Shown: positions 1 through 6,590 of the stretch, piece by piece
Layout: the number at the start of each line of letters is the position of its first letter
How positions within the stretch are numbered: position 1 is the stretch's first letter
Source of the DNA: Mxb001 sp046046455
GTDB taxonomy: Bacteria > Actinomycetota > Actinomycetes > S36-B12
Reading direction: 5' to 3'
DNA length: 41,083 nt
Assembly: GCA_046046455.1 (NCBI GenBank)
Contig: JBJOJS010000119.1
Location: 1 to 41,083, forward strand
Program-made: the position numbers and the translations under genes
Notes under the pieces: model-generated
Seen by the model: the letters and a program-made list of their open reading frames with translations, nothing else
Told to the model about the DNA's origin: nothing
Databases searched by the model: none

Positions 1-242
1 AGGTAGCCCCGCAGGATCACGTCGCGGTTGATCGTGATCGCAGGGCCGGGCATGACGTGGTCGTGGATCACCGCGCGGAACCCGGTCAGGTCGTCGACCT
101 CGCCGCCGTCGAGGCTCCACCGGTACGACGAGCAGCCCGACCAGTAGCCGATGCCGCCTTCCATCGCCGTCACGAACACGTCGTGCAGCACGCGGTCGAG
201 CAGCGGCTCGTCGGGCACGATCGGCTCGGGCTGCACGCTCAC
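1..242 (-). CDS. Partial small hypothetical protein (C-terminus beyond window)
   Basis: The frame is open from a GTG at 242 to the window edge, so the 3' end is missing. The product starts VSVQPEPIVPDEPLL and continues through a Trp/Tyr-rich stretch (GYWSGCSSYRW) to DVILRGYL at the edge. It is clearly homologous to the C-terminal two thirds of the gene at 40583-41083, but here that part is a separate reading frame whose GTG start overlaps the stop of the upstream gene (GTGA). I recognise no family. The split relative to the right-end copy is the main oddity. The gene belongs to the leftward operon of small accessory genes and is probably translated by coupling. Confidence 0.6.
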   Translation of the reverse strand, partial: MSVQPEPIVPDEPLLDRVLHDVFVTAMEGGIGYWSGCSSYRWSLDGGEVDDLTGFRAVIHDHVMPGPAITINRDVILRGY

Positions 243-511
243 AGCTTCACCTCCACCCACGCTCCGTCCTGCCACACGCAGTCGAGCAGCGGCTCGTCGG
301 GCAGCGGCTCGGGCTGCACGCTCACGCTCACGCTCACGCTCACGCTCATCGCGCGCGGCCCGTCGTAGCCGCCCCATGCATCGGGACCGAAGTCCTCAGC
401 GAATGGGCCGTCGCCGCTGGCCAGGTAGTTGGTGATCTCCCGGTCGAACCGGGCCGGGTCGTCGCCGGCCAGCTCGACCGTCACCAGATAGGTACGGGTC
501 GTGGTCTTCAT
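239..511 (-). CDS. Small chimeric accessory protein with (SV)n repeat
   Basis: This is a 90-residue product of unknown function. Residues 1-54 (MKTTTRTYLVTVELAGDD onward) match the N-terminus needed by the gene entering at 41083. Residues 55-63 are a Ser-Val repeat encoded by GTGAGC hexamers. The tail WQDGAWVEVKL matches the end of the unrelated small gene at 40381-40590 (WQDGAWVEVEL). The gene therefore looks like a recombinant of two neighbouring small genes. It starts at an ATG that overlaps the upstream stop by four bases (ATGA), as is the rule in this operon. I cannot assign a function. Confidence 0.65.
   Translation of the reverse strand: MKTTTRTYLVTVELAGDDPARFDREITNYLASGDGPFAEDFGPDAWGGYDGPRAMSVSVSVSVSVQPEPLPDEPLLDCVWQDGAWVEVKL
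320..349 (-). repeat. In-frame GTGAGC hexamer repeat, five units
   Basis: Read on the minus strand this is one ATGAGC followed by four GTGAGC units, coding for Met-Ser-(Val-Ser)4. The equivalent place at the right end of the window (40976-40993) has only three units. The difference is in frame and typical of slippage. Each unit offers a potential GTG start codon. Confidence 0.85.
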
Positions 512-753
512 GTCGTGATCCCTTCAGCAATGGCCGTCGCTGCGGCCGGGTTCGCTTCTTCCAACTCGCGCAGCAGCTCGTGCGCCAGGTCGCACAGCTC
601 GTCGCTGCCCATCTCCTCGATGCGCGCGTGCGCGCTCTTCATCACGTCGGCCTGGTCGCAGTCCTCGCACGTTGCGAAGCCGTCGCCGCCGACCGTGCCG
701 ACCGTGTCATCGGTCAGCTCCTCGCCGCACTGCCAGCACTCGTCGACGCTCAC
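508..753 (-). CDS. Small zinc-ribbon-like protein
   Basis: An 81-residue product beginning at GTG (GTGAGCGTCGAC), with the GTG overlapping the upstream stop. Two Cys pairs (CWQC near residue 6 and CEDC near residue 30) are spaced like a small zinc ribbon. A helical, acidic C-terminal half follows (MKSAHARIEEMG, LAHELLRELEEANPAA). Longer frames in the same register lack the overlap signal and start inside the upstream gene. Probably a metal-binding phage accessory or regulatory protein; its target is unknown. Confidence 0.65.
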   Translation of the reverse strand: MSVDECWQCGEELTDDTVGTVGGDGFATCEDCDQADVMKSAHARIEEMGSDELCDLAHELLRELEEANPAAATAIAEGITT

Positions 754-1325
754 GACTCCACCCCTTCGAAAGCTCCGGTCTTCAGGTTGAAGCAGTAGAC
801 GCGCTCCGCATCGGTGCCCGTGTAGATCCGCACTTGGTGCCCCGAGTGAGCCTCCACGATGAGATTGCAGTTGTCGGGATGGGTGCCCACCGGGCGCAGG
901 CACAGGCCCGTCTCATCGACCCGAACCCACGCCGAACGACGCTCGGTGTACGGGTCGTGCAGCACCACCTCGTTGGCGGCCAGGTCGGGCACCGTGAACA
1001 GCGGATGCGAGGCATCGAGATCGCCATCGATCCACGCCTGACGTGCAGCCGACTCGCTGTCCGCTTCCACGCTCCCGCGCCACGCTCGCCCACCTTCGTC
1101 CTCCCATGCCAGCAGGAACCGGTGCGGCCACCGCTCACCCGCCCCGACACGCTCGACGCTCACACCGCCGGCCGCCTGCACGCTCACACGCTCACGCGTC
1201 GCCGCCGCCCACGCCGAAGCGGCGCACTCGGCGCACACCCGGTACTCGCCGACGCGGTGCCCGCCGCCGTCCTCGACGAGCTGGCTGCACCGATCGCAAC
1301 CCACGCTCACACGTTCCGTACTCAT
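750..1325 (-). CDS. Hypothetical protein with N-terminal Cys pairs
   Basis: A 191-residue product from an ATG at 1325 with a GAGAGGGG ribosome-binding site just upstream. The N-terminal 40 residues carry CDRC and CAEC, a possible zinc ribbon. VSV-type segments (RVSV, GVSVERV) follow, then a predicted alpha/beta region (HRFLLAWEDEGGRAWRGSV) with a repeated Ala/Glu helix. The C-terminus (VRIYTGTDAERVYCFNLK) is beta-rich. I know no family. The stop overlaps the next gene's GTG by four bases. The 105-base leader contains the tRNA-like fold at 1371-1424. Confidence 0.6.
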   Translation of the reverse strand: MSTERVSVGCDRCSQLVEDGGGHRVGEYRVCAECAASAWAAATRERVSVQAAGGVSVERVGAGERWPHRFLLAWEDEGGRAWRGSVEADSESAARQAWIDGDLDASHPLFTVPDLAANEVVLHDPYTERRSAWVRVDETGLCLRPVGTHPDNCNLIVEAHSGHQVRIYTGTDAERVYCFNLKTGAFEGVES

Positions 1326-1370
1326 TGCATCCCCTCTCAGGGTTCCGACCCGGCCACCATGACCGGGAGT

Positions 1371-1424
1371 GCAGTGCAGGGGATCGAACCCCGCCGGCCG
1401 AAGCCGCCCCACCAGGGGCACCGC
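1371..1424 (-). ncRNA. Compact tRNA-like cloverleaf, element 1
   Basis: Four helices tile 54 nt with one unpaired base between them. A 6-bp acceptor-like stem pairs 1419-1424 (GCGGTG) with 1371-1376 (CACTGC; one G-U). A 4-bp hairpin has a TGGT loop (1407-1418). A 4-bp hairpin has a TTCG tetraloop (1395-1406). A T-arm has a 5-bp stem and canonical TTCGATC loop (1377-1393). It sits between two minus-strand genes, 45 bases before the start at 1325. At 54 nt, with a 4-nt middle loop, it is too small for a working tRNA, so it is a tRNA mimic, a processed leader element or a decayed tRNA. The fold was made by hand. Confidence 0.5.
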
Positions 1425-1430
1425 TGGCCG

Positions 1431-2273
1431 CTACCGCTTGCGGGTAGCGAAAGCCACGTCAGCCGAGCCGACGACACAGATACGACAGGCGGCGCAAGCA
1501 CCCCGCCCCCAGGAGCCGGGCACCAGCTCGCCACCCCGCTCGACAGGCACCACCAGCGGCAACCGGCCGACGTTCTCAGGGCAGGCCCGCAACGGTCGAG
1601 CCGACCCGGTAGCGGCGTGGATCTCGGCCGCCTCCGCTTGCGTCGAGGCGCACGCTGCCACCCTCACCCGCTCGCCGTACCGCTCGACGAGGCGGCGCAC
1701 CTGGCCGACGTTCTCCGCATCGGCCGACAGGTACACAGTCAGGTTCTCGGGGCCGAGCATCGAGCCAACCCACCGGAGCGAACGCGTGTAGATCCAGAAC
1801 CGGACAGTCGGAAACCGGCGGGCAACCGAACGGATCGCGCGCGCCTCCTCCACCGTCGCCACGTCGCCATCCCACTTGTGGCGATAGATCCGATCCCGTT
1901 CCCGCACCAGGCCGCGCGCCAGGTAGCGGTCGAACTCGGCGCAGAACTCGGCGACCGCTGCAGCGTGCAGCTCGACCGGATCGCCGGCCAACAACGCCGC
2001 CGTGTTTCGCTCGACAACGTCAGCCACCGCCGGACGTGCCCGCTGCAGGTTCTCGGCGTAGCACGAGGAGCAGAACGACGTACGACCAGGGCAGGTGACA
2101 CCCGCCGTCGTGCCGACACTGTTGCCGATCACCGCGGCCGACTGAGTCGACCGGACCCGCACCAGCGGCGACACCTTGCGATCGTACGAACGGACGAACG
2201 CGCCACGAGGGCGCAGCGACACCGCCACGCCCCCGAACGCCTCGACCTGTTGAGCACCAGCGCGCAACGTCAC
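1431..2273 (-). CDS. Gp88-like phage protein with Cys clusters
   Basis: A 280-residue protein with CPGRTSFCSSCYAENLQRA (about residues 61-79), and a C-terminal cluster with ACPENVG and CAACRIC about 30 residues apart. The middle alternates helices and strands (FWIYTRSLRW, LTVYLSADAENV), suggesting a TIM-barrel-like fold. This arrangement recalls the Gp88 family of actinophages, which has radical-SAM-like Cys arrangements but no proven reaction. The family name is from memory of motif layout and was not searched. Starts with ATG overlapping the upstream gene's stop. Possible roles are modification of a nucleotide or protein, but nothing here fixes the substrate. Confidence 0.6.
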   Translation of the reverse strand: MTLRAGAQQVEAFGGVAVSLRPRGAFVRSYDRKVSPLVRVRSTQSAAVIGNSVGTTAGVTCPGRTSFCSSCYAENLQRARPAVADVVERNTAALLAGDPVELHAAAVAEFCAEFDRYLARGLVRERDRIYRHKWDGDVATVEEARAIRSVARRFPTVRFWIYTRSLRWVGSMLGPENLTVYLSADAENVGQVRRLVERYGERVRVAACASTQAEAAEIHAATGSARPLRACPENVGRLPLVVPVERGGELVPGSWGRGACAACRICVVGSADVAFATRKR

Positions 2274-2650
2274 AGCTCACCCCGCACAGCAAGCCCGCCC
2301 ATGCGGAGCGCCGTCGAGAGATCCCGCCCGAACGGGTAGAACGTGCCATTACCGGCCCGCACCTCGAAACAGTCAGCGGCACCGACCCGCACACGCGGCT
2401 GCTCGACCGGCGCCGGCCACGTCGGCGACACGCGGCAGCGGTCCACCTCCTCGAAGATCGAGCCGTAACGGCGCATCACCCGCACCACGCCCCCGTCAAC
2501 CTCGATCGTGAAGCCGCACCCCTCAGGGCCACCGGCGTAGATGTTCAGAGCACCATCGAGCGTGTCGACCCCGACGAACACCGGACACGGCGCACCGTCG
2601 ACGACATCGAGCATGCGGAACCACGAACCCGGCCACAGCGTTTCAATCAT
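2270..2650 (-). CDS. Hypothetical protein, beta-rich
   Basis: A 126-residue product starting MIETLWPGSW. The start is chosen because GGAGGGG lies at the right distance upstream of this ATG; an upstream in-frame ATG lacks one. The sequence is beta-rich with many Gly turns (GALNIYAGGPEGCGFTIEVDGGVVRV), suggesting a small beta-barrel. No catalytic motif is recognised. The stop overlaps the start of the Gp88-like gene, so the two are probably co-translated. Confidence 0.6.
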   Translation of the reverse strand: MIETLWPGSWFRMLDVVDGAPCPVFVGVDTLDGALNIYAGGPEGCGFTIEVDGGVVRVMRRYGSIFEEVDRCRVSPTWPAPVEQPRVRVGAADCFEVRAGNGTFYPFGRDLSTALRMGGLAVRGEL

Positions 2651-2722
2651 CAGAACCCCTCCAACAGACACCGGCCGCCCTTGCAAAGCGACCGGGGCGC
2701 ACCTCGACTAGGCGCACCGCGT

Positions 2723-2748
2723 CCCGCACCGACCGGAGCCGATGCGGG
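2723..2748 (-). terminator. Hairpin after a small minus-strand gene
   Basis: A 9-bp GC-rich stem (CCCGCACCG with CGATGCGGG, one wobble) with an 8-base loop sits just beyond the stop at 2760 in a 109-base gap. There is no T-run, so it may be an attenuator or processing site in the operon rather than a full terminator. The rest of 2651-2759 holds only the RBS for the next gene. Confidence 0.45.
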
Positions 2749-2759
2749 AGACGGCGCAA

Positions 2760-2942
2760 CTAGGCGGGCACCGACCACGACACCGCCCGGGCAGCGTTCA
2801 GCTCCGACAGCAGGCACAGGCGGGCAGCACGCCGCCCCATGTACGAACGCAGGTAGCGGTAACGCAGGCGCACCATGTACGCCGAGCGGTCGGGCTTCAA
2901 CACGCCCAGGCAGTGAGCGCCGGAATGCCAACGGAGAATCAC
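2760..2942 (-). CDS. Small basic hypothetical protein
   Basis: A 60-residue, strongly basic product (MILRWHSGAHCLGV, YMVRLRYRYLRSYMGRRAAR). Its GTG start overlaps the stop of the preceding gene in the GTGA pattern used throughout this operon, which is the main reason to accept it over a longer overlapping frame at 2650-2931. The Arg/Tyr-rich helix could bind nucleic acid; this is inference only. Confidence 0.55.
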   Translation of the reverse strand: MILRWHSGAHCLGVLKPDRSAYMVRLRYRYLRSYMGRRAARLCLLSELNAARAVSWSVPA

Positions 2943-3232
2943 AGCTCGACCCCCATCAGATCGCCCACCGGAGTGGGCAACACAAGGAACGCCGCCGGGG
3001 CGTCGCCGTCGTCGAGCTGGTCGGCGAACTCGGCGCGCACCATGCGCCCCTGTGCAGTCAGCATGTCGAGGATCTCGACCGGCGGAACCGGGCAGTCATC
3101 GACCAGCAGAACCGCCGACACCGACGGCAACAGGATCGCCACCGTACGATCGTCGAGGCCGAGCCAACGCACCAACGACAGGGCGTCGTCCACCGTGCGC
3201 ACTTGATCGGGACGCATCGGGCCGCCCATCAC
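2939..3232 (-). CDS. Hypothetical protein
   Basis: A 97-residue product starting at GTG 3232 (or ATG 3229), overlapping the upstream stop. The N-terminal helix (VDDALSLVRWLGLDDR) is followed by hydrophobic strands (VAILLPSVSAVLLVDD) and an acidic C-terminus ending GVEL. No family recognised. The ending resembles the xVEL endings of the right-end genes at 40130 and 40381, though this may be chance. Confidence 0.6.
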   Translation of the reverse strand: MMGGPMRPDQVRTVDDALSLVRWLGLDDRTVAILLPSVSAVLLVDDCPVPPVEILDMLTAQGRMVRAEFADQLDDGDAPAAFLVLPTPVGDLMGVEL

Positions 3233-3438
3233 TTGCCGCCATTCGCGGGCACATGCCAGTAGCGGAGCTCGGCGAGCTCATCGGCCGTCTCGCTCATCTC
3301 CTCGCGCACCTCAGCACGCCCAGCCAGGCGGCCACGTTCGAACGCCCAACCGTCGAGGATCGCCCAGAGTGCGCCGAGAGCGGCAACACAGAACGCAACG
3401 CCCAGCCAGAACGCTGCAGGGTTCAACAGATCCAACAT
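3229..3438 (-). CDS. Small single-pass membrane protein
   Basis: A 69-residue product whose residues 8-28 (AAFWLGVAFCVAALGALWAIL) form one clear transmembrane segment, followed by a charged cytoplasmic-type tail (ERGRLAGRAEVREEMSETADELAEL). GGAGG lies about 11 bases before the ATG at 3438. It is the first gene of the leftward operon. A seven-codon frame, ATG at 3444, also starts just after the same RBS and overlaps this start. The role is unknown; small membrane proteins in phage early operons often act in superinfection exclusion, but nothing here shows that. Confidence 0.65.
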   Translation of the reverse strand: MLDLLNPAAFWLGVAFCVAALGALWAILDGWAFERGRLAGRAEVREEMSETADELAELRYWHVPANGGK

Positions 3439-3559
3439 TTGCTCATTCCTCCATTGTCGTGGGGCATCCCTTGCACGGTGCCCGACTCGACACTACCACG
3501 ATTGTGCAACCTGTTGCATGTTCCACCAGTGGCAGGAACCAGGCCGACAGACTGCACAC
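3439..3559. promoter_or_regulatory. Divergent control region with operator palindrome
   Basis: This gap separates the leftward operon from the rightward coiled-coil gene. It contains the palindrome TGCAACCTGTTGCA at 3505-3518, the same site (inverted) as in front of the HTH gene at 37175. The stretch 3504-3535 aligns with 37142-37174 at about three quarters identity. On the minus strand a TAGTGT hexamer (-10-like) follows an ATGCAA by 18 bases. I infer the leftward promoter overlaps the operator, so a repressor bound here would silence the operon. Confidence 0.5.
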
Positions 3560-4210
3560 ATGCAGAACGACCCCGACCCCGCAACCACGCCCCGCAAACC
3601 CACCCCGCCCGGTCCCCCCATCACCGCCGACACCGCCCGAGAAATGCAAGCCCGTAGCGCCGCCGCCCGCCGGGCCAACAAGGAGCGAGAACGGGAACAG
3701 GTCGCCGCCGCCGCAAAGCTCGACAAGCTCACACAGCGACTGGAGGCACAACTAGGAGAAGCACGCGCCCAGCTGCTCGAGCAGAAAGCCGACGCGCGTG
3801 CAGCACGAGCCGAAGCCGCCGCCCTACGCCGCCGGCTCGAGGAACAGGCAGCCGCACTAGCGAAGGCACAAGCCGCACACGGCACCCGGCGCACCGAACC
3901 CACCGACCCCGCCGAAATGCTCGACTCGGCGGCCACAGGTGCGATGCACACCCTACGCGCCGTGCTTCGGGCACTGGCCACCGCGGCGCGGACTGGCGAG
4001 CTGGTGCGCAGCGGTGCCGATGCCGCTGCCCTCCTCGATGGGATCGTGAGGGCGGCCGCAGCGGTGCAGGCACTGCAGGAGCGGGCAGCTGTAGCGCCAG
4101 GCCGACGGCGGCCGGCGGCGATCGAGGCGGCCGGGCAGGATCTCGGCGCACTGGTGGAGAAGGTGCGAGCGAACCTGGCCGGCGCCGTGGTCGAGGCCGA
4201 CGGCCGCTGA
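3560..4210 (+). CDS. Ala-rich coiled-coil protein, function unknown
   Basis: A 216-residue product from MQNDPDPATT. An upstream in-frame ATG at 3518 lies inside the operator palindrome and would give 230 residues. After a Pro-rich N-terminus, residues about 25-105 are charged heptad-like helix (REMQARSAAARRANKERE, LDKLTQRLEAQLGEARAQLL, LRRRLEEQAAALAKAQAA), a long coiled coil. A second helical block follows. The ITADTAREMQARSAAARR segment resembles DNA-binding helices near the start of some phage packaging or replication accessory proteins, but that is not enough to assign it. It is the only rightward gene before the replication block and sits beside the putative origin. Confidence 0.6.
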   Translation: MQNDPDPATTPRKPTPPGPPITADTAREMQARSAAARRANKEREREQVAAAAKLDKLTQRLEAQLGEARAQLLEQKADARAARAEAAALRRRLEEQAAALAKAQAAHGTRRTEPTDPAEMLDSAATGAMHTLRAVLRALATAARTGELVRSGADAAALLDGIVRAAAAVQALQERAAVAPGRRRPAAIEAAGQDLGALVEKVRANLAGAVVEADGR

Positions 4211-4467
4211 CCTGCACCGCTACCGGGCACTCCAGTGACGTGACGCAACGGTGCCCGGCGTGGAGGTGGCGACCAGCTCGACGACGAACCCCGCCGGTTG
4301 TCGAGGGGAAGGGGCATCCGTCGCCCCCCGCCCCGACGGCGAGCGCCCCGCCCCCCCATGCCCCCGGTGAGGGGCGCCCCCCTGCATGTATGGGATCCCA
4401 TGCGTTCCTAGACCGGAGCATCGGGATTGTGCAATGCATGGCAGGTTTGGGGCTGGTTCCTGGGAGC
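4211..4467. other. Convergent intergenic region, left part
   Basis: This stretch holds no convincing gene. It contains a hairpin at 4223-4258 (CCGGGCAC with GTGCCCGG, 20-base loop) that may end transcription of the coiled-coil gene. A second hairpin lies at 4277-4305 (CTCGACGAC with GTTGTCGAG, one wobble). A C/G-rich run follows at 4319-4380, then the perfect 12-base palindrome ATGGGATCCCAT at 4390-4401. At 4425-4446, GATTGTGCAATGCATGGCAG echoes the operator region at 3501-3534. Confidence 0.5.
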
Positions 4468-4617
4468 GTTTCCCCGTTTCCCCTATAGAGAGGGGGAAAC
4501 GGGAAACAACCGATCCTGCGTTTCCCGGTGTTTCCCAGGGTGTTTCCCGTGTGTTTCCCCAGGTCAGCGGGTTGGTGTTTCCCGAAGTGTTTCCCATCGA
4601 ACATTTGTGCGTTTCCC
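4468..4617. repeat. GTTTCCC iteron-like array, possible origin
   Basis: Eleven copies of GTTTCCC lie in 150 bp. Nine are direct (starts 4468, 4476, 4520, 4530, 4542, 4553, 4577, 4589, 4611) and two inverted (4494 and 4501). From 4520 on, the spacings are 10, 12, 11, 24, 12 and 22, close to one or two helical turns, with the wider context KGYGTTTCCC. The first four copies form a long imperfect hairpin around TATAGAG (4468-4507). The array lies between two convergent genes, next to the primase-helicase. Known phage and plasmid origins often use such iterons. A bidirectional terminator or a partition-like site are the alternatives. Confidence 0.6.
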
Positions 4618-4626
4618 GAGCTCGGG
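4615..4626. other. Perfect 12-base palindrome after primase gene
   Basis: CCCGAGCTCGGG overlaps the last GTTTCCC repeat and lies 18 bases beyond the primase-helicase stop (minus strand). It may be part of the same protein-binding array or a short terminator stem; no T-run follows. Confidence 0.4.
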
Positions 4627-4643
4627 TAACGCTGCTTCGGGGG

Positions 4644-6386
4644 TCAGATGAGCTCGTCTCCGTCCTCGACGACGGGGGCGATGTGGGTGCGCCGACGGGC
4701 TTTGAGTGCGGCTGAGACGACGGCGGTGCGGGCCTTGTGGCCTTCGGCTCGTAGGGCTGCGGAGGCGGTGCGGACGGAGGCGTCGAGGGGGACGGTGAGG
4801 CGGTCGAGGGCGATGATGAGGTCGCGGGTGCCGGGTGGGACGGCTTCGAGGCCGAGGAGGAAGTCGAGGGGGTCGGTGCGCATGGTGAATGCGGTGTGTT
4901 CGGGCACCCAACCCATGCGGCGGTGGGTGGCGGCGAGGGCGTATCCCTCTTCGGTGCGGTCGAGGCGGTAGACCACGTCCACGTCGTCGTTCTTGGCGCT
5001 GGAGCCTCGTTGTCCTCGGCCGGCTTCTTTGCCGGCGTGGTCGAGGCGCAGGCTGGCGATGCCGGCGGCTTTGAGGGGTTGGATGCAGTTCATGTACAGG
5101 TAGCGGAAGGTGTCTGCGGAGTTCTCTTCGCCTGCGATGACTCGGCTGGTGGTGTCGATGACGACGAGCTGGACGCCGAGCTCGATGGCGAGTTCGACGA
5201 GTTCGCCGCCGCCTTCGGGGGTGTCGAGGGGTCGGAGGGCGGCGAGCTGCATGTAGTGGAGGTGGTCGAAGACCTGGCCGTCGTATCCCATGTCGGCGAT
5301 GCGTTCGATGAGGTCGCTGGGGGTCATCTCTTGGTCGACGTAGAGGATGTCGACGGGGTTGGCGTTGGTGGGGATGCCGAATGCGCCGACGCCGAGGGCG
5401 GCTTTGACGCAGGCGTTGAGGGTGAAGAGCGATTTGCCGGTCTTGGCCCCGGCGTAGAGGGTGTGGGCGCGGCCGGTGGCGATGAAGGGTTCGACGAGCC
5501 AGTCGGCTGAGTGGTCGGCGGTCCACAGCTCGTTCCAGTCGATGAGGTACTGGCGTAGCCGGCTGGAGTCGACGGCTGGTGCGGCTTCTTGTTCGAGCTT
5601 TTTGCCGTTGCTGATGCAGGCGGCGAGGCTGATGCGCTTGAGGTCGGTGACGGCGTGCCCGGCGTTGAGGTGGTCGGTCACGTCTTTGCCGTCGGTGGGC
5701 TCGAGGATGGTGACATCTCGGGCGATGGAGTGCATGGTGGAGGCGATGTAGGCGCCTCGTTCGTAGCCGGCGGCGTCTCGGTCGATGACGACGGCGACTC
5801 GCGCCCCTTCGAACCATCCGTTCCAGCTGGCGGTCCAGCTTTGGGCGCCGCCTGCGTTGGTGGTGGCTTCGTAGCCGGCCTTGACGAGGTTGTCGGCGTC
5901 TTTCTCGCCTTCGCAGATGAACACGACGGTGTCGTTGCGGACGGCTTCGAGGATGGCGGGGAGCCGGTAGGGGACTCGTCGGACGCCTTGCATGCTGCCG
6001 GGGCCGGTTTTTCCGTTGGCGGGGAGCTGCTTGAAGCTTTTGGTCTTGCCGTCGTAGCCGGGTTCGATGCGTTGGACGCTGTAGAGGAGTTCGCCGTGCT
6101 CGTCGCGGTACTCGTAGGTGGCGACGACCCGGTGGTCGATCTTCTCGAGGGGGGTGGAGATGTCGGCCCAGGTGAGGTTGAGGGCGTGGAGGATGTTCTC
6201 GGTGCTGCATCCTGCCCGGCAGTCGAGGATGACGGGCTGGTTGGTGCCTCTGGCGACGTTGAATGAGGGTGTGGAGTCGTCGTGGGCGGGGCAGCGGGCG
6301 ATGATCTTGTCGCCGCGGCGCCGTGGTGCGCAGCCGGCGGTGGCGAGGCGGTCTTCGACGAGGTCGATGGGGTCGATCATCACCAC
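4644..6386 (-). CDS. Bifunctional DNA primase-helicase (RepA-like)
   Basis: A 580-residue replication protein. Residues C32, H35, C56 and C60 (ARCPAHDDSTPSF and LDCRAGC) form a CHC2-type zinc finger typical of DnaG-like primases. A TOPRIM domain follows, with CEGEKDA at 158-164 and DRDAAG at 202-207. The C-terminal half is a RecA-fold ATPase of the AAA_25/RepA type: Walker A YAGAKTGKS at 311-319 and Walker B LVVID at 407-411. It should prime and unwind DNA at the phage fork. Start codons GTG 6386, GTG 6383 and ATG 6380 all lie at the overlap with the upstream gene; 6383 fits the operon's GTGA overlap rule. Confidence 0.9.
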   Translation of the reverse strand: MVMIDPIDLVEDRLATAGCAPRRRGDKIIARCPAHDDSTPSFNVARGTNQPVILDCRAGCSTENILHALNLTWADISTPLEKIDHRVVATYEYRDEHGELLYSVQRIEPGYDGKTKSFKQLPANGKTGPGSMQGVRRVPYRLPAILEAVRNDTVVFICEGEKDADNLVKAGYEATTNAGGAQSWTASWNGWFEGARVAVVIDRDAAGYERGAYIASTMHSIARDVTILEPTDGKDVTDHLNAGHAVTDLKRISLAACISNGKKLEQEAAPAVDSSRLRQYLIDWNELWTADHSADWLVEPFIATGRAHTLYAGAKTGKSLFTLNACVKAALGVGAFGIPTNANPVDILYVDQEMTPSDLIERIADMGYDGQVFDHLHYMQLAALRPLDTPEGGGELVELAIELGVQLVVIDTTSRVIAGEENSADTFRYLYMNCIQPLKAAGIASLRLDHAGKEAGRGQRGSSAKNDDVDVVYRLDRTEEGYALAATHRRMGWVPEHTAFTMRTDPLDFLLGLEAVPPGTRDLIIALDRLTVPLDASVRTASAALRAEGHKARTAVVSAALKARRRTHIAPVVEDGDELI

Positions 6387-6562
6387 TCCACGTTGACGGC
6401 GCCGAGGTTCTCCAGCTCTTCGATGAACACCTCGAGCACGGTGGCGGTGTCGAGGAGCAGGTCGCCGAGGGCGTTGAGCCCTTGGCTGTGGAGCTCGATT
6501 GCGGTCGAGCGGAGGGTTGCGAGAAGGCCGGGCACCTGCTCGGCGATTGCGGGGTCCACCAT
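6380..6562 (-). CDS. Small helical hypothetical protein
   Basis: A 60-residue acidic, all-helical product (IAEQVPGLLATLRSTAIEL, LGDLLLDTATVLEVFIEEL). The ATG at 6562 has GGAGAA seven bases upstream, and the stop overlaps the primase-helicase start, indicating translational coupling. Its place between SSB-like and primase-helicase genes suggests a replication accessory role, unproven. Its leader holds tRNA-like element 2. Confidence 0.6.
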   Translation of the reverse strand: MVDPAIAEQVPGLLATLRSTAIELHSQGLNALGDLLLDTATVLEVFIEELENLGAVNVEW

Positions 6563-6590
6563 GTTGTTCTCCTGTTCGCAGCGGATGGTG

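Larger units (their letters stand above)
1..439. repeat. Left copy of diverged end repeat
   Basis: Bases 1-439 align with 40728-41083. The inner part (about 350-439 against 40994-41083) differs at one position only. The outer part (1-240 against 40728-40975) shows scattered substitutions and small indels. An extra segment of about 70 bases (about 243-313) carries the WQDGAWVEVKL end. Confidence 0.85.

Noticed and set aside
1371..1424. Functional tRNA gene
   Set aside because: No anticodon loop of normal size and too short. Kept as a tRNA-like element instead.
672..2339. Long plus-strand open frame (555 codons)
   Set aside because: It overlaps several minus-strand genes with good overlap signals and RBSs. 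The translation is rich in Arg/His/Pro, as expected for antisense of high-GC coding DNA.
2650..2931. 93-codon minus frame
   Set aside because: It overlaps the better-supported 2760-2942 gene, which has the GTGA overlap. Composition is that of an off-frame.
4220..4597. Minus-strand frame with GNT/GET-type repeats
   Set aside because: The repeats come from the GTTTCCC array. It has no RBS and crosses hairpins; it looks non-coding.
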